A stretch of 64,000 nucleotides of DNA. Origin: CAVOGJ01 sp963700865 (lineage in GTDB: Bacteria; Planctomycetota; Planctomycetia; Pirellulales; Pirellulaceae). The notes under the pieces were generated by a model. That model was not told the DNA's origin. It made no database searches and was given only the letters and a program-made list of their open reading frames with translations. A program made the position numbers and the translations under genes. Positions within the stretch are counted from its first letter, which is position 1, and the number at the start of each line of letters is the position of its first letter. Shown piece after piece: positions 37,048-47,002 of the stretch. The stretch is taken from NCBI GenBank assembly GCA_963700865.1, contig CAVOZC010000014.1, positions 1-64,000 of the forward strand, in the 5' to 3' direction.

Positions 37048-39117
37048 ATGCGTCAGGACGACCTGCTGAGTCAGCTCAATCCACCGCAGCAAGATGCGGT
37101 GCGCACCCGCTCGGGGCCACTGCTCGTCCTGGCCGGCGCCGGCTCGGGAAAAACCCGCGTTGTCACCTACCGGATCGCGCGACTGATTAAAGGCGGCACT
37201 CGCGCCGACCGGATTCTGGCCGTCACGTTCACGAACAAGGCGGCCAATGAAATGCAACAGCGGGTTGCGGAACTGATCGGCAAGCGGCGTAAGGTGGCGC
37301 CCGAAATCTCCACCTTTCACGCACTTTGCGTCCGCATTCTGCGGCGTCACATCGAACACCTTGGCTATCCGCCGCGGTTCACGATTTACGCGGGCGGTCA
37401 GCAAGAAAGCCTGGCGCGAAAGGTGCTTCGCGAAGTCAGTGTTCCCACGGCGGCTCTGAAGCCATCCGAGTTGATCTTTCAAATCAGTCACTGGAAAAAT
37501 CGCGGACTGCGGCCGGCGGAAGCCGCCGCGATCGCCGAAAACGACAAACAGCATCTCGCCGCCATGGCGTATCGCCGATATCAGCGTGAACTAAAAAACC
37601 TGGCCGCCGTCGATTTCGACGATCTACTCCTCTGTACCGAGGAACTTTTCACGAAGTTCGCCGACGTGCGACGCGCGGAAGCGGCACGATTCGACCATAT
37701 CATGGTCGACGAGTATCAGGACACCAACGGCTGTCAGTATCGGATCGTGCGGGCGCTGGCCGCGGGCCACCGCAACCTGTGCGTCGTGGGAGACGACGAT
37801 CAATCGATTTACGGCTGGCGGGGTGCGGAAGTGGCCCACATCCTCCGCTTCTCCCAGGACTGGCCCGAGGCCAAGGTCGTGCGACTGGAGGACAATTATC
37901 GCTCGACCGCCGCAATCCTCGAACTTTCAAACCGTTTGATTCAATTCAACCAGACCAGACACGACAAGCTGCTGCGAGCGGCCCGGCCTAATGGCGAAAG
38001 GCCTCGTATCCTGCAATTCAAGGATGAAGTCGAGGAAGCGCGGGAGATCGTCGCGGATATCCGCCGCCAGATCGCGGCCAAACGTTTCGAGCCCGGCCAA
38101 TCGGCGATTTTGTTTCGCACGAACGAACAGCCCCGAGCGTTCGAGTCTGAACTGCGCCGCTGCCAACAGCCATACGTCGTTATCGGAGGTATGTCTTTCT
38201 TCGATCGACGTGAAGTCCGCGATGTCCTGGCCTACCTACGCGTCCTCGCCGATCCGCACGACGAACCGTCACTGCTGAGAATTCTCAACACGCCGCCCCG
38301 CGGTATCGGCTCGAAGTCGATCGAAGCGCTCATCGCAACGGCCGTCACTTCCCGTCGCCCGCTCTGGGATTGTCTGCGCCAGGTCGCGGATCGCTCGGCA
38401 ACCGACAGCGGCCAGGCCGCGATGCGACGGTTCGTACACATGACCAATGACTATCGGGGCCGATTGAAGACTCAGTCGAAGGTGCAAGTTTTTCGCGATC
38501 TACTCGAGCACATCCACTACCGCGGAGAGATCGCGCGGCTCTACCAGACTCCCGAAGATCGTGACTCGCGGTGGGCAGCGATCGAAGAAGTTGCCAACGA
38601 GCTGGCCGCGTTTGAAAAAAGGAAGGGTAGAAAAATGTCCCTCAACGATTTTCTTAACGATTTGGCCGTCACGGGACTCGATAGCAAAAACGAAAAAGAC
38701 TCCCAATTGAAACGGAATGCCGTCGTGCTAATGACGCTGCATGCCGCCAAAGGACTTGAATTTCCCAATGTCTATCTGGTAGGACTCGAAGAGGGGATAT
38801 TACCGCACCATCGCAGCGTCAAGGCCGAAGACCTCACCGCAATCGAAGAGGAACGACGACTCTGCTACGTTGGGCTGACGCGTGCCGAGGATCGACTGAA
38901 CCTCTCCCTGGCATTGACTCGACGCAAATGGGGAAAACCGCGGCCCACCGAACCCAGCCGTTTCTTGTTTGAAATGATTGGCCAAGCCGATAATCCCCAC
39001 CGCAAACGCCGGGTTGACCTTGGCGGTCCACGCCCCGCGACCAGTGCTCATTCCGCGAAATCTGCTAATTCCGCAAGCACTCCTAAGCCGACCAGCGGAA
39101 ATCGTTACAAACGTTGA
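37048..39117 (+). CDS. UvrD/Rep/PcrA-type superfamily 1 DNA helicase
   Basis: The ATG at 37048 gives MRQDDLLSQLNPPQQDAV, the usual opening (LNxxQ, Q motif). SF1A motifs follow in order: Walker A LAGAGSGKTRVV, ILAVTFTNKAANEM, STFHALCVRILRR, Walker B IMVDEYQDTN, VVGDDDQSIYGWRGA, LEDNYRSTAAIL, VVLMTLHAAKGLEF and CYVGLTRAEDRL. The repaired length of 689 residues is typical of Rep/PcrA enzymes that unwind DNA 3' to 5' in repair and replication restart. The frame is open from 36766, but that extension has no family match. It is divergent from the TPR operon and followed after 27 bp by the ABC-F gene. Confidence 0.94.
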   Translation: MRQDDLLSQLNPPQQDAVRTRSGPLLVLAGAGSGKTRVVTYRIARLIKGGTRADRILAVTFTNKAANEMQQRVAELIGKRRKVAPEISTFHALCVRILRRHIEHLGYPPRFTIYAGGQQESLARKVLREVSVPTAALKPSELIFQISHWKNRGLRPAEAAAIAENDKQHLAAMAYRRYQRELKNLAAVDFDDLLLCTEELFTKFADVRRAEAARFDHIMVDEYQDTNGCQYRIVRALAAGHRNLCVVGDDDQSIYGWRGAEVAHILRFSQDWPEAKVVRLEDNYRSTAAILELSNRLIQFNQTRHDKLLRAARPNGERPRILQFKDEVEEAREIVADIRRQIAAKRFEPGQSAILFRTNEQPRAFESELRRCQQPYVVIGGMSFFDRREVRDVLAYLRVLADPHDEPSLLRILNTPPRGIGSKSIEALIATAVTSRRPLWDCLRQVADRSATDSGQAAMRRFVHMTNDYRGRLKTQSKVQVFRDLLEHIHYRGEIARLYQTPEDRDSRWAAIEEVANELAAFEKRKGRKMSLNDFLNDLAVTGLDSKNEKDSQLKRNAVVLMTLHAAKGLEFPNVYLVGLEEGILPHHRSVKAEDLTAIEEERRLCYVGLTRAEDRLNLSLALTRRKWGKPRPTEPSRFLFEMIGQADNPHRKRRVDLGGPRPATSAHSAKSANSASTPKPTSGNRYKR

Positions 39118-39144
39118 TTACGCCCGCCCGAGCCAGCACCTCTC

Positions 39145-40956
39145 ATGCCTCTTGTCACCATCCGCGACCTGACCATCGGCTTTCGCGGACCACCGCTGCT
39201 GGAAGATGTCTCGTGCCTGATCGACGCCGGCGAACGCATCGGTCTGCTCGGTCGCAACGGCGCCGGCAAAACCACCTTCATGCGGATCCTGCAGCGACAA
39301 TTGACGCCCGATCACGGAGAGGTGTCGTTTGCACCACAGACCATTGTGACGCTCCTGCCTCAGGACGTTCCACAAGAGCTGCAAGGATCAATACGGAGCG
39401 TTGTCGCGGCAGGGCTGGACCTGCCTGAGTTGCGAGAACAGCCTGAGTGGGAGCAAGACCAGTGGATCGCCCAAATACTCTCACGCATGGAGCTGGACGA
39501 GTCCGCCGACTTCGGGCCGCTCTCCTCGGGCATGAAGCGGCGAGTCCTCCTCGCTCGTTCCCTCGTCGCTCGACCACAATTGTTGCTGCTCGACGAACCA
39601 ACGAATCATCTGGATATTGATGCCATTCGCTGGCTCGAGGATTTTCTGCTGAAATGGCCCAGCAGCTTGCTGTTTGTGACGCACGACCGCATGTTTCTCC
39701 GCAAACTGGCGACTCGAATCCTGGAAATCGATCGCGGTCAGCTGTTTGACTGGTCCTGCGACTACGATACCTTTTTGCGGCGCAAGGAAGCGGCCCTCGA
39801 AGCACAGGAAAAGCAGGACGCACTTTTTGACAAGCGGCTGAACGAGGAGGAACGCTGGATCCGACAAGGCATCAAAGCGCGCCGCACCCGCAACGAAGGG
39901 CGCGTCAAGGCCCTGAAAGAAATGCGCCGCGAGCGAAGCCGGCGGCGGGCCGATCCGGGACAAGTGCGACTGAAGATACAACAAGCCGAAAAGAGCGGCA
40001 TGCTGGTAGCGAACGTCGAAAATATCTCGTTTGGCTATCAAGAAGAAAAATGCATCGACGGTTTCACCACGATGCTGACCCGCGGTGACAAGGTAGGAAT
40101 CATCGGCCCGAATGGTGTCGGCAAGACAACCCTGCTGAAACTGCTACTCGGCCAATTACAACCCCAGGAAGGGACGATTCGGCTGGGCACGAATCTGCGT
40201 ATCGCCTACTTCGATCAGTTGCGGGAACAGTTGGACGAAGCGGGCACCGTGCAGGACAATGTGGCCGATGGTTATGACACGGTGGAAACGGGTAGCGGCA
40301 AGCAACACGTGATCGGATATCTGCAGAATTTCCTTTTCACGCCCGAGCGGGCACGCACACCGGTTCGCTACCTCAGCGGGGGCGAACGGAATCGACTGCT
40401 GCTGGCGCGACTCTTCGCCAAGCCGGCGAATGTCATTGTGCTCGATGAACCGACCAACGACCTGGATAGCGAAACGCTCGAACTGCTCGAGGAACGGGTC
40501 GCCGACTTTGAGGGCACGGTGATTGTGGTCAGCCACGATCGCGAATTTCTCAATAACGTGGTGACGAGTACGATTGTGTTCGAGCCGGCAGGTGTGAAAG
40601 AGTATGTGGGTGGTTATGACGATTGGCTGAGGCAGCGGGCGGTGGCCGACGAGGCGGTGGCTGCGGGAAGACTTGCCACGGTCGATGCGGCGGCCAAGCC
40701 ACGGGCAGTCGATAACAGCGTATCCCCGTCAGCAAAACGGCTCTCGTTTCATGAAAAAGGCGAGTTGGCGGCGCTGCCCGCGACGATCGAACGACTCGAA
40801 GCCGAGATCGCGGCGCTGCATGAAGCCATGTCGCAAAGCGATTTTTACCAGCAGCCGCGCGAGCAGATTGCGGCTGAGCAGCAACGACTGGCGGCACTCG
40901 AAACGGAGCTGGCCGCGACCTACACCCGCTGGGAAGAGCTCGAATCACGATCATGA
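39145..40956 (+). CDS. uup: ABC-F ATPase, Uup-like
   Basis: A soluble protein of 603 residues with two ABC domains and no membrane helices. Domain 1 has Walker A LLGRNGAGKTTFM, signature LSSGMKRRVLLARSL and Walker B LLLLDEPTNHLD; domain 2 has IIGPNGVGKTTLLK, LSGGERNRLLLARLF and VIVLDEPTNDLD. Between them is the charged linker (KEMRRERSRRRADPGQVRLK). The C-terminal coiled coil (LAALPATIERLEAEIAALHE) matches Uup rather than EttA or YheS. Uup-type ABC-F proteins act on ribosomes and branched DNA. It lies 27 bp after the helicase gene, so the two are probably co-transcribed. Confidence 0.92.
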   Translation: MPLVTIRDLTIGFRGPPLLEDVSCLIDAGERIGLLGRNGAGKTTFMRILQRQLTPDHGEVSFAPQTIVTLLPQDVPQELQGSIRSVVAAGLDLPELREQPEWEQDQWIAQILSRMELDESADFGPLSSGMKRRVLLARSLVARPQLLLLDEPTNHLDIDAIRWLEDFLLKWPSSLLFVTHDRMFLRKLATRILEIDRGQLFDWSCDYDTFLRRKEAALEAQEKQDALFDKRLNEEERWIRQGIKARRTRNEGRVKALKEMRRERSRRRADPGQVRLKIQQAEKSGMLVANVENISFGYQEEKCIDGFTTMLTRGDKVGIIGPNGVGKTTLLKLLLGQLQPQEGTIRLGTNLRIAYFDQLREQLDEAGTVQDNVADGYDTVETGSGKQHVIGYLQNFLFTPERARTPVRYLSGGERNRLLLARLFAKPANVIVLDEPTNDLDSETLELLEERVADFEGTVIVVSHDREFLNNVVTSTIVFEPAGVKEYVGGYDDWLRQRAVADEAVAAGRLATVDAAAKPRAVDNSVSPSAKRLSFHEKGELAALPATIERLEAEIAALHEAMSQSDFYQQPREQIAAEQQRLAALETELAATYTRWEELESRS

Positions 40957-41118
40957 ACTTACGCGAGGTGGGTTCCCCAAACGGGTCCCTTGCCCCGCGA
41001 TGTGACCTGGCGCGGGTAAATCGGCGGAAGACCCCACGCCGGTGCGCTGGCCCTGATCAACAACCGGCGCGTCGTTGCATCTGCGCGTAAAAACGCCCGG
41101 CCACGGTGACACGAGCCC

Positions 41119-44100
41119 TCAGCGAAAGTCTCGCGATTTGGTCGCCAGTGCCGGCGTTTCCACAAACTCGCCCAAGTCGATCACTCGATGCACCACCACA
41201 TGAATGACTGAGTATTTTGACTCGACCCGTCCATAGGCCACCCAAGCCGGACTGCGGCGGACGGTGGTATAAAACCGCTCCCATGTTTTCTGGTGCACTA
41301 CGAGATTGATCGTACCGGTCTCGTCCTCCAGCGTGACAAACGTGATGCCCTTGGCGGTCGAGGGACGTTGCCGTAACAAGACGATGCCAGCCACGCATAC
41401 GAGACGGTCGTTGGGAAGATCGGCCAACTGTTCCGCCGTGACGATATGTCGCTCTCGCAGCGGCTCGCGGAAAAAAGAGAGCGGATGACTGCGGAGCGAC
41501 AATCCGGTAGCGTCGTAGTCGGCAAACACGTTTTCCAACTCACCCAGTTCCGGCAGTTCCACGGGCGGTTCGTCATAGGCCGGCAAGGCATCAAACAGAG
41601 GCATGTCACGAGGCTGGGCTTCTTGCGACAGCGCCTCCCAAAGGGCCTGCCGCCGATCTCGTCCCAGGGAGCCAAAAGCATCGGCTTGGGCCAACCGCGT
41701 CATCACACTGCGGCTTAAACGTGTCCGCCGCGCGAAGTCTCCCTGGGACGTGAAAGGCCGCTGCCTCCGGGCATGGCAAATGGCAGCCACGCTTTGGGCC
41801 GACAATCCCACCATCAGACGCATCCCCAGGCGAAGTGCCAACCGCGTCCCAGTCGCCGATGTGCCTGGTTCGAGCGTGCAATCCCATTCGCTGGCGTTGA
41901 CATCGAGCGGGTGAACTTCCACCTGATGCTCGCGGGCATCCCGAATGAGCTGTGCGGGGGCGTAAAACCCCATGGGCTGGCTATTGATGATGGCCGCCGC
42001 ATAGGCGGCCGGATAGTAGCGTTTTAAATAAGCCGAAACGTAGACGAGCAGTGCGAAGCTGGCGGCATGGGATTCTGGAAATCCATATTCGCCAAAGCCG
42101 CGAATCTGTTGAAAGACCTGCTGCGCGAACGACTCGGGCAGTCCACGCGCGCGCATGCCATCGATGAGCTTCTCACGGAACTTTTCCATCACACCCGTTT
42201 TTCGCCACTTCCCCATGGCTCGTCGCAATTGATCGGCTTCCCCTGGTGTAAATCCGGCGGCCACCACGGCCAACCGCATCGCTTGCTCCTGAAAGATCGG
42301 CACGCCGAGTGTCTTTTCCAGCACCTGGCGGATTTCCGGTGTGGCATATTCGACCGGTTCGTCACCTCCGCGGCGGCGGAGATAGGGGTGGACCATTTGG
42401 CCTTGGATCGGTCCGGGACGGACGATCGCCACTTCGATCACCAGATCGTAATAACAGCGGGGCCGCAGTCTCGGAAGCATGCTCATCTGGGCTCGACTTT
42501 CAATCTGAAATAAACCGATCGTGTCGGCCGCACAGATCATGTCGTAGACCGCCGGATCTTCGGCCGGGATATTGGCGAGCGTCAGTTCCCGTCCCGTATG
42601 CTGTTTGACCAGCGCGAAGCAACGGCGGATGGCGGAGAGCATCCCCAGGCCGAGACAATCGACTTTGAGAATCCCCAAATCGTCGAGATCATTCTTATCC
42701 CAACCGATCACGGTGCGATCCTCCATGGCCGCGTTTTCGATCGGGACGAGCTCACACAAGGGCCCCTCCGTCATCACCATCCCGCCCACATGCTGCGAGA
42801 GATGGCGAGGGAAGCCGATCAGCTCGTTCACCACCGTGATCAGCCGCCGGCCGTGGTCGGATTCTGGATCGATCCCCACCTGGGCACAGCGCTCGGGCAG
42901 CTTTTCCTCATGCACATACCCTTCGACCTGCTTGGCCAGCGCGTCGACCCGATCGAGTGACAGGCCAAGCGCCTTGCCAGCATCGCGGATGGCGGATCGC
43001 ACGCGATACGTCGTCACGACCGCGGTCATGCCCGCTCGCTCCCGCCCGTACTTCTCGTATAGATACTGAATGACCTCTTCGCGACGCTCATGCTCGAAAT
43101 CGATATCAATGTCCGGAGCCTCGTTGCGTTCGCGACTGACAAACCGTTCAAAAAGTACGTCCATGCGTGCCGGATCGACAGAGGTGACGCCCAGGCAATA
43201 GCAGACGGCCGAGTTGGCGGCCGATCCACGACCCTGACAGAGAATGCCGCGGCTGCGGGCGAATCGCACCAGGTCCCAGACGGTAAGAAAGTAGGCTTCG
43301 TAATGCAGTTCCCGGATCAGATCGAGTTCATACTGCAACAGGTCTCGTACCTTGTCGGCAATTCCTTCCGGATACCGCTGGGCGGCTCCCTCCCAGGTCA
43401 ACTGGCGGAGGTGTTCGAAAGGCGTCATCCCAACCGGTGCCAACTCTCGTGGATACTGATAGCGGAGCTCTTCCAGGCGAAATTGGCAGCGCTCCGCGAT
43501 CTCGACCGTCCGCGCCACGGCCTCGGGAGCGGTCGCAAACAACCGCGCGATGGTGGCGGGTCGGCGGAGATGCCGCTCGGCGTTCGCAAAACGGTGATCA
43601 CCGGCGGCCGCCACACGCGTGCCGTTCCGAATCGCGACCAGCACGTCGTACAACAGCATCCGCTCCGGGATGTGGTAGTGCACATCGCCGCACGCGACCA
43701 GCGGCAAGCGGGAATCGGCCGCCAGCCGCTGGATTGCCGTCAGCGTCGATCCATCATCGGCCTGGCGATGGAGGCTGGTAAGCAAATAGCCCCGCTCTCC
43801 GAAGATGTCGCGAAATGTGCCCAGGTGGAACCGCAGAATGTCGCGATCCAAGCCTTGCAGTGGCTCGTCCGCATCGTTCTGCTGGCGCGGGAAGCCGAGG
43901 GACCAGCCCGGCCAGCAAGCCCTCGCTGTGCTGGGCGATATCGTCGAGGGTCAGGCGGCAATCTCCTTTTTCCGCGCGGCGGCGGCCCACCGTAAGTAAC
44001 CGCGAGAGTCGCTTGTAAGCGTCGAGCCGGGGCACCCAGAGCACGATGGGCGGCGCGTCGATCGGCTGGACTTCGGCACCGTAGATCAAGGGCAAATCGG

Positions 44101-44269
44101 TCTCTCTGGCTGCTGTCCACGCCCGCACAATGCCGCTGAGTGAATGGAGATCGGTGATCGCCAGCGCGCGATAGCCCAGCTGGACGGCTCGCGCGACCAG
44201 CTCATCGGCATGCGAAGCACCCGTCAGGAAAGAAAAATTGGTTTTGCACCGCAGTTCGGCGTACATCAT
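41119..44269 (-). CDS. dnaE2: Error-prone DNA polymerase DnaE2/ImuC (one frame change near 43880)
   Basis: The first frame starts MMYAELRCKTNFSFLTGASH, the PHP domain of the DnaE2 subfamily, and runs to HSEGLLAGLVP; one base further on the protein continues GFPRQQNDADEPLQGLDRD. The polymerase core follows, with the catalytic PDIDIDFEHERREE, finger and thumb regions, and an OB-fold near the C-terminus (CVAGIVLLRQRPSTAKGITF). The span is 3n+1, so one extra base explains the break; the repaired length of about 1049 residues is normal. DnaE2 is the translesion polymerase of the ImuA-ImuB-DnaE2 mutasome. It starts nine bases after imuB. The break lies in a conserved part and may be a consensus error. 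Confidence 0.92.
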
Positions 44270-44278
44270 GGCAGGTTG

Positions 44279-45958
44279 TCAGTCAAAAGCGCCTTGCACA
44301 AACCACGCATCCCGTTGCAGATCGCGAAACAGCCAGAAGCGATTTCCATCGTGATCCTCCACTTGAAAATAGTCCCGACGAATCAACTGCCCCCGCCACC
44401 AGCCTGTCTCGATACGCTCAGGTCCCCAATAGCGCTGGATGCGATAGGTGTGTCCGGCAAAACCAAAACTGGCCGGCGGACCCGTTCGCGGGGCAACCGT
44501 GGTATGCAACCGTTCTGGCACGATGACACGCAAGGGGCGAAAACCAAACGACTGTTGATGGCGTCTGCGTGCCAAGGCGGAACCGTCGGCAATGGTCGAG
44601 CCATCGGTTAACGGGATATAGCGAAAGGCATACTCCGCTTGCGGCTCGGCCAGCAACCGCGCCCCAAGTACCGTATCCTGACCCAGCCGGCTACTGACAC
44701 GATCGACAAATCGAGCCAGCTCGCCGGGAGCCGCGTGGGTCGCCTCGTCCAGCAAATCGGCCTGGCAAAAACTGATGGCCGCCGAGATCGAGACACACAA
44801 ATCGACTCGTTGCACGGTATCCTTGATCGTTCGCTGCTCGAACTGCAGCGCGAGTAATTCCTCCAGATGTGCCTGTTCCGCCGATGGCCGAAACAATCCG
44901 AGTGAAATCGTGACACGGGTCCGATCCGTCAGATACAAATGACATTCGATCCCGATGGCCCCCCGACCCTGTTGGCTCAAGCGGATACAGACTTGCTCCA
45001 GCAAGGTGCGCAAGCAGGCTCGCAGGACGTCGCGATTGGCAGTCGGATGCTCAAAAGCAAAGGATGCCTCCAGCGGCACGGAAACCGCACACGTCGCAAA
45101 CGTCTCGGGCAAGATCCCCATGGCTTGATCGATTCGCGGCAATAGTTCATCACCAAATCGTGCCTGTAAACCGCTGCGCGGCAGTTGCAGCAGTTGTCCC
45201 ACCGAGCGAATACCCAACTGCTGCAATCGGTCGATGGTCGCCTCGGCCACCCGCAGCGATTCGATCGGTAGGGGCTGAAGAGCCGCCAGCACCTGTCCCG
45301 GCGGGACCATAAAACTGGCGGGCATGTCGAGTCGCCCTCCGGATGGCAACGTGTTCGCCACTTCACCCCGTTCCGATAACTCGTCACGGAACGCATATCC
45401 AGGCACCGTGCCGCCGAAATGAGCTACCGCCCAGGCGGCTCCCAAGTGATCACTCACGGCCACCGAGGCGACGTATCCCAGCGTTCCCAGCCACTGATGC
45501 ACCGCCCCCACCAGGGACGACTCACCCCCACAGCGAGCCGCCGATTGGGTCACATCAAGGAGTAAACTCGCCGGCGTGGAGGACTCTTCCAACCCAACCG
45601 ACGGACTGAACCGCTCGCAGGCCATCGCCAATGCGGTAAGCGCCCGCAGATCGGCGCGAGGATCATGTTCCGCCAGGTGCGGAAACTGGCCACGATGTGT
45701 CGCCCCTGACTTGGTTCTCTGGGTGGCAGCCACCTCGGCCAGCGACATGCCCACCTGGATGCCTTGCTGATTGGCGCGATGATCACAATGGACAACGCGT
45801 TGGCCACGGCGCGGATCCCGTGCGTGCAACACCACCACGCGACCGCTAAGTGCGGGCTGAGCGACGGTGAACCGCTGGATGGGCCAGTGAGGCAGCCAAA
45901 TGCACATCAGCCGCTTGGGACATGGGCGAGCCGTGCTGGTGGAGACTGGGCCGTTCAT
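44279..45958 (-). CDS. imuB: ImuB, Y-family polymerase-like mutasome protein
   Basis: About 559 residues from MNGPVSTSTARPC; a further ATG at 45907 just before CIWLPHWPIQRF is also possible. The N-terminus CIWLPHWPIQRF is the ImuB opening. The palm region reads ASLLLDVTQSAARCGGE where true Y-family polymerases have the catalytic DE pair, so it is catalytically inactive as usual for ImuB. Helix-hairpin-helix (LGIRSVGQLLQLPRSGLQAR) and little-finger regions follow, and the C-terminus has RDYFQVEDHDGNRFWLFRD typical of ImuB. ImuB bridges DnaE2, ImuA and the beta clamp. It overlaps the imuA 3' end by about 110 bp and precedes dnaE2 by nine bases. Confidence 0.9.
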   Translation of the reverse strand: MNGPVSTSTARPCPKRLMCIWLPHWPIQRFTVAQPALSGRVVVLHARDPRRGQRVVHCDHRANQQGIQVGMSLAEVAATQRTKSGATHRGQFPHLAEHDPRADLRALTALAMACERFSPSVGLEESSTPASLLLDVTQSAARCGGESSLVGAVHQWLGTLGYVASVAVSDHLGAAWAVAHFGGTVPGYAFRDELSERGEVANTLPSGGRLDMPASFMVPPGQVLAALQPLPIESLRVAEATIDRLQQLGIRSVGQLLQLPRSGLQARFGDELLPRIDQAMGILPETFATCAVSVPLEASFAFEHPTANRDVLRACLRTLLEQVCIRLSQQGRGAIGIECHLYLTDRTRVTISLGLFRPSAEQAHLEELLALQFEQRTIKDTVQRVDLCVSISAAISFCQADLLDEATHAAPGELARFVDRVSSRLGQDTVLGARLLAEPQAEYAFRYIPLTDGSTIADGSALARRRHQQSFGFRPLRVIVPERLHTTVAPRTGPPASFGFAGHTYRIQRYWGPERIETGWWRGQLIRRDYFQVEDHDGNRFWLFRDLQRDAWFVQGAFD

Positions 45959-46862
45959 GATCGGATGTCTCTGCATGCAAAAAGGAAACGGAAGACGCTT
46001 CCATACTGACAATCTGACCGGTAACAGGATGCATCACGACCTGAAAAGACGGCACCGGTCGGGTACCACGACACCGTAATAACTCGACCCGCCACCGCCT
46101 GGCCCAAGGCGTGCGGCAATGCAGCGGCGAACCGCGGCTGGCCGGGCCTGTTCCAGTTTCCACCGAATCGACTCGCGATTGGTCCGACGATGCCTCGAAT
46201 AACCGTCCCTCCGCGACGCGTGTTTCGGATTCCCAAGGCACCGATGGCAACGGTTGCAATAACAATTGAATGTCGGACCAGGATGGCTTGCCTCGAGCCG
46301 CCAATGGTCGGAGCAACAATCCCAGCGTGCTCCCCTGCTCCGCCGCCAATTGCAGCCGCCGAAAGTCGCGCGGCGCCAATTGCGGAAGCCGCGCCCAGAC
46401 AGCCGCCACACTCGGACAACGTAAGGCCTGATCGAGAGCCCAGATCGAGTCGCCATGGCCCCGCGGCTGAATCACCACCAGCCGCCGCAAATCAATGCCC
46501 AGCGCGGCCGCCACCGGTGGATAAAAACTGCGATCCTGGTCGATGACCACCATCCGCTTGTGGCCACCGCGTTCCGCGCCAGAATACCGCAGCGCTCGCT
46601 CGGCCGCCCGCAAGGCCCACGTCGCGGCTCCACTGCCCGGCCCCGCCGCGAACCACTCCACCAAACTACCAAGACGAAAACCACCCTGAGGCAGCACGCG
46701 ATCCAGCGCTGGACAACCACTCGGAACGACGGACGAGCCCGACGTATGATGCAGTGACTCGCAGTGCCGTATCTGCTGACGCAGGGATTGCAGGAGATGG
46801 TGGGTCAACTTATCATCGCCCGCGGGCGAGGGCAAAGCGTTCATATCCGGCGGACTCTCCAT
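45846..46862 (-). CDS. imuA: ImuA, RecA-like mutasome protein
   Basis: A protein of about 338 residues. The region GCPALDRVLPQGGFRLGSLV followed by EWFAAGPGSGAATWAL is the RecA/ImuA core, with a degenerate P-loop lacking the usual GK[ST], then RMVVIDQDRSFYPPVAAALG and RLVVIQPRGHGDSIWALDQA, both typical of ImuA. The C-terminus (WRVELLRCRG, then VHLAASLAHPA) also fits. Start options are ATG 46862 or ATG 46844, the latter behind GGAGAG. It is the first gene of the imuA-imuB-dnaE2 operon, which in other bacteria is induced by DNA damage through LexA. The palindrome at 46942-46960 lies upstream. Confidence 0.87.
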   Translation of the reverse strand: MESPPDMNALPSPAGDDKLTHHLLQSLRQQIRHCESLHHTSGSSVVPSGCPALDRVLPQGGFRLGSLVEWFAAGPGSGAATWALRAAERALRYSGAERGGHKRMVVIDQDRSFYPPVAAALGIDLRRLVVIQPRGHGDSIWALDQALRCPSVAAVWARLPQLAPRDFRRLQLAAEQGSTLGLLLRPLAARGKPSWSDIQLLLQPLPSVPWESETRVAEGRLFEASSDQSRVDSVETGTGPASRGSPLHCRTPWARRWRVELLRCRGTRPVPSFQVVMHPVTGQIVSMEASSVSFLHAETSDHERPSLHQHGSPMSQAADVHLAASLAHPAVHRRSART

Positions 46863-46941
46863 GACATACGACCCCGGACATACACACCACCTGCGTGCGG
46901 GGCCCCGAAAGATGACTCTCGTAAGCTGAACAACCGATGAC

Positions 46942-46960
46942 TGTACGTCTGTATCGTACA
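46942..46960. promoter_or_regulatory. Inverted repeat TGTACG-N7-CGTACA, candidate SOS operator
   Basis: TGTACG (46942-46947) and CGTACA (46955-46960) are perfect reverse complements with a seven-base spacer. The site lies in the divergent region between imuA (80 bp from ATG 46862) and the J-domain gene (42 bp from its ATG). The imu cassette is normally LexA-controlled, so a LexA box is expected here, but this motif is not one of the well-known LexA consensus sequences. Assignment is inferred from position and symmetry. Confidence 0.35.
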
Positions 46961-47002
46961 CTCGTCAACCGCCACGCCAGTCTTTTAAGAAAAAGCCAAG
47001 CC

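Noticed and set aside
43090..43995. 301-residue plus-strand open frame
   Set aside because: It is antisense to dnaE2, which carries polymerase motifs; no ribosome site or domain in the plus frame.
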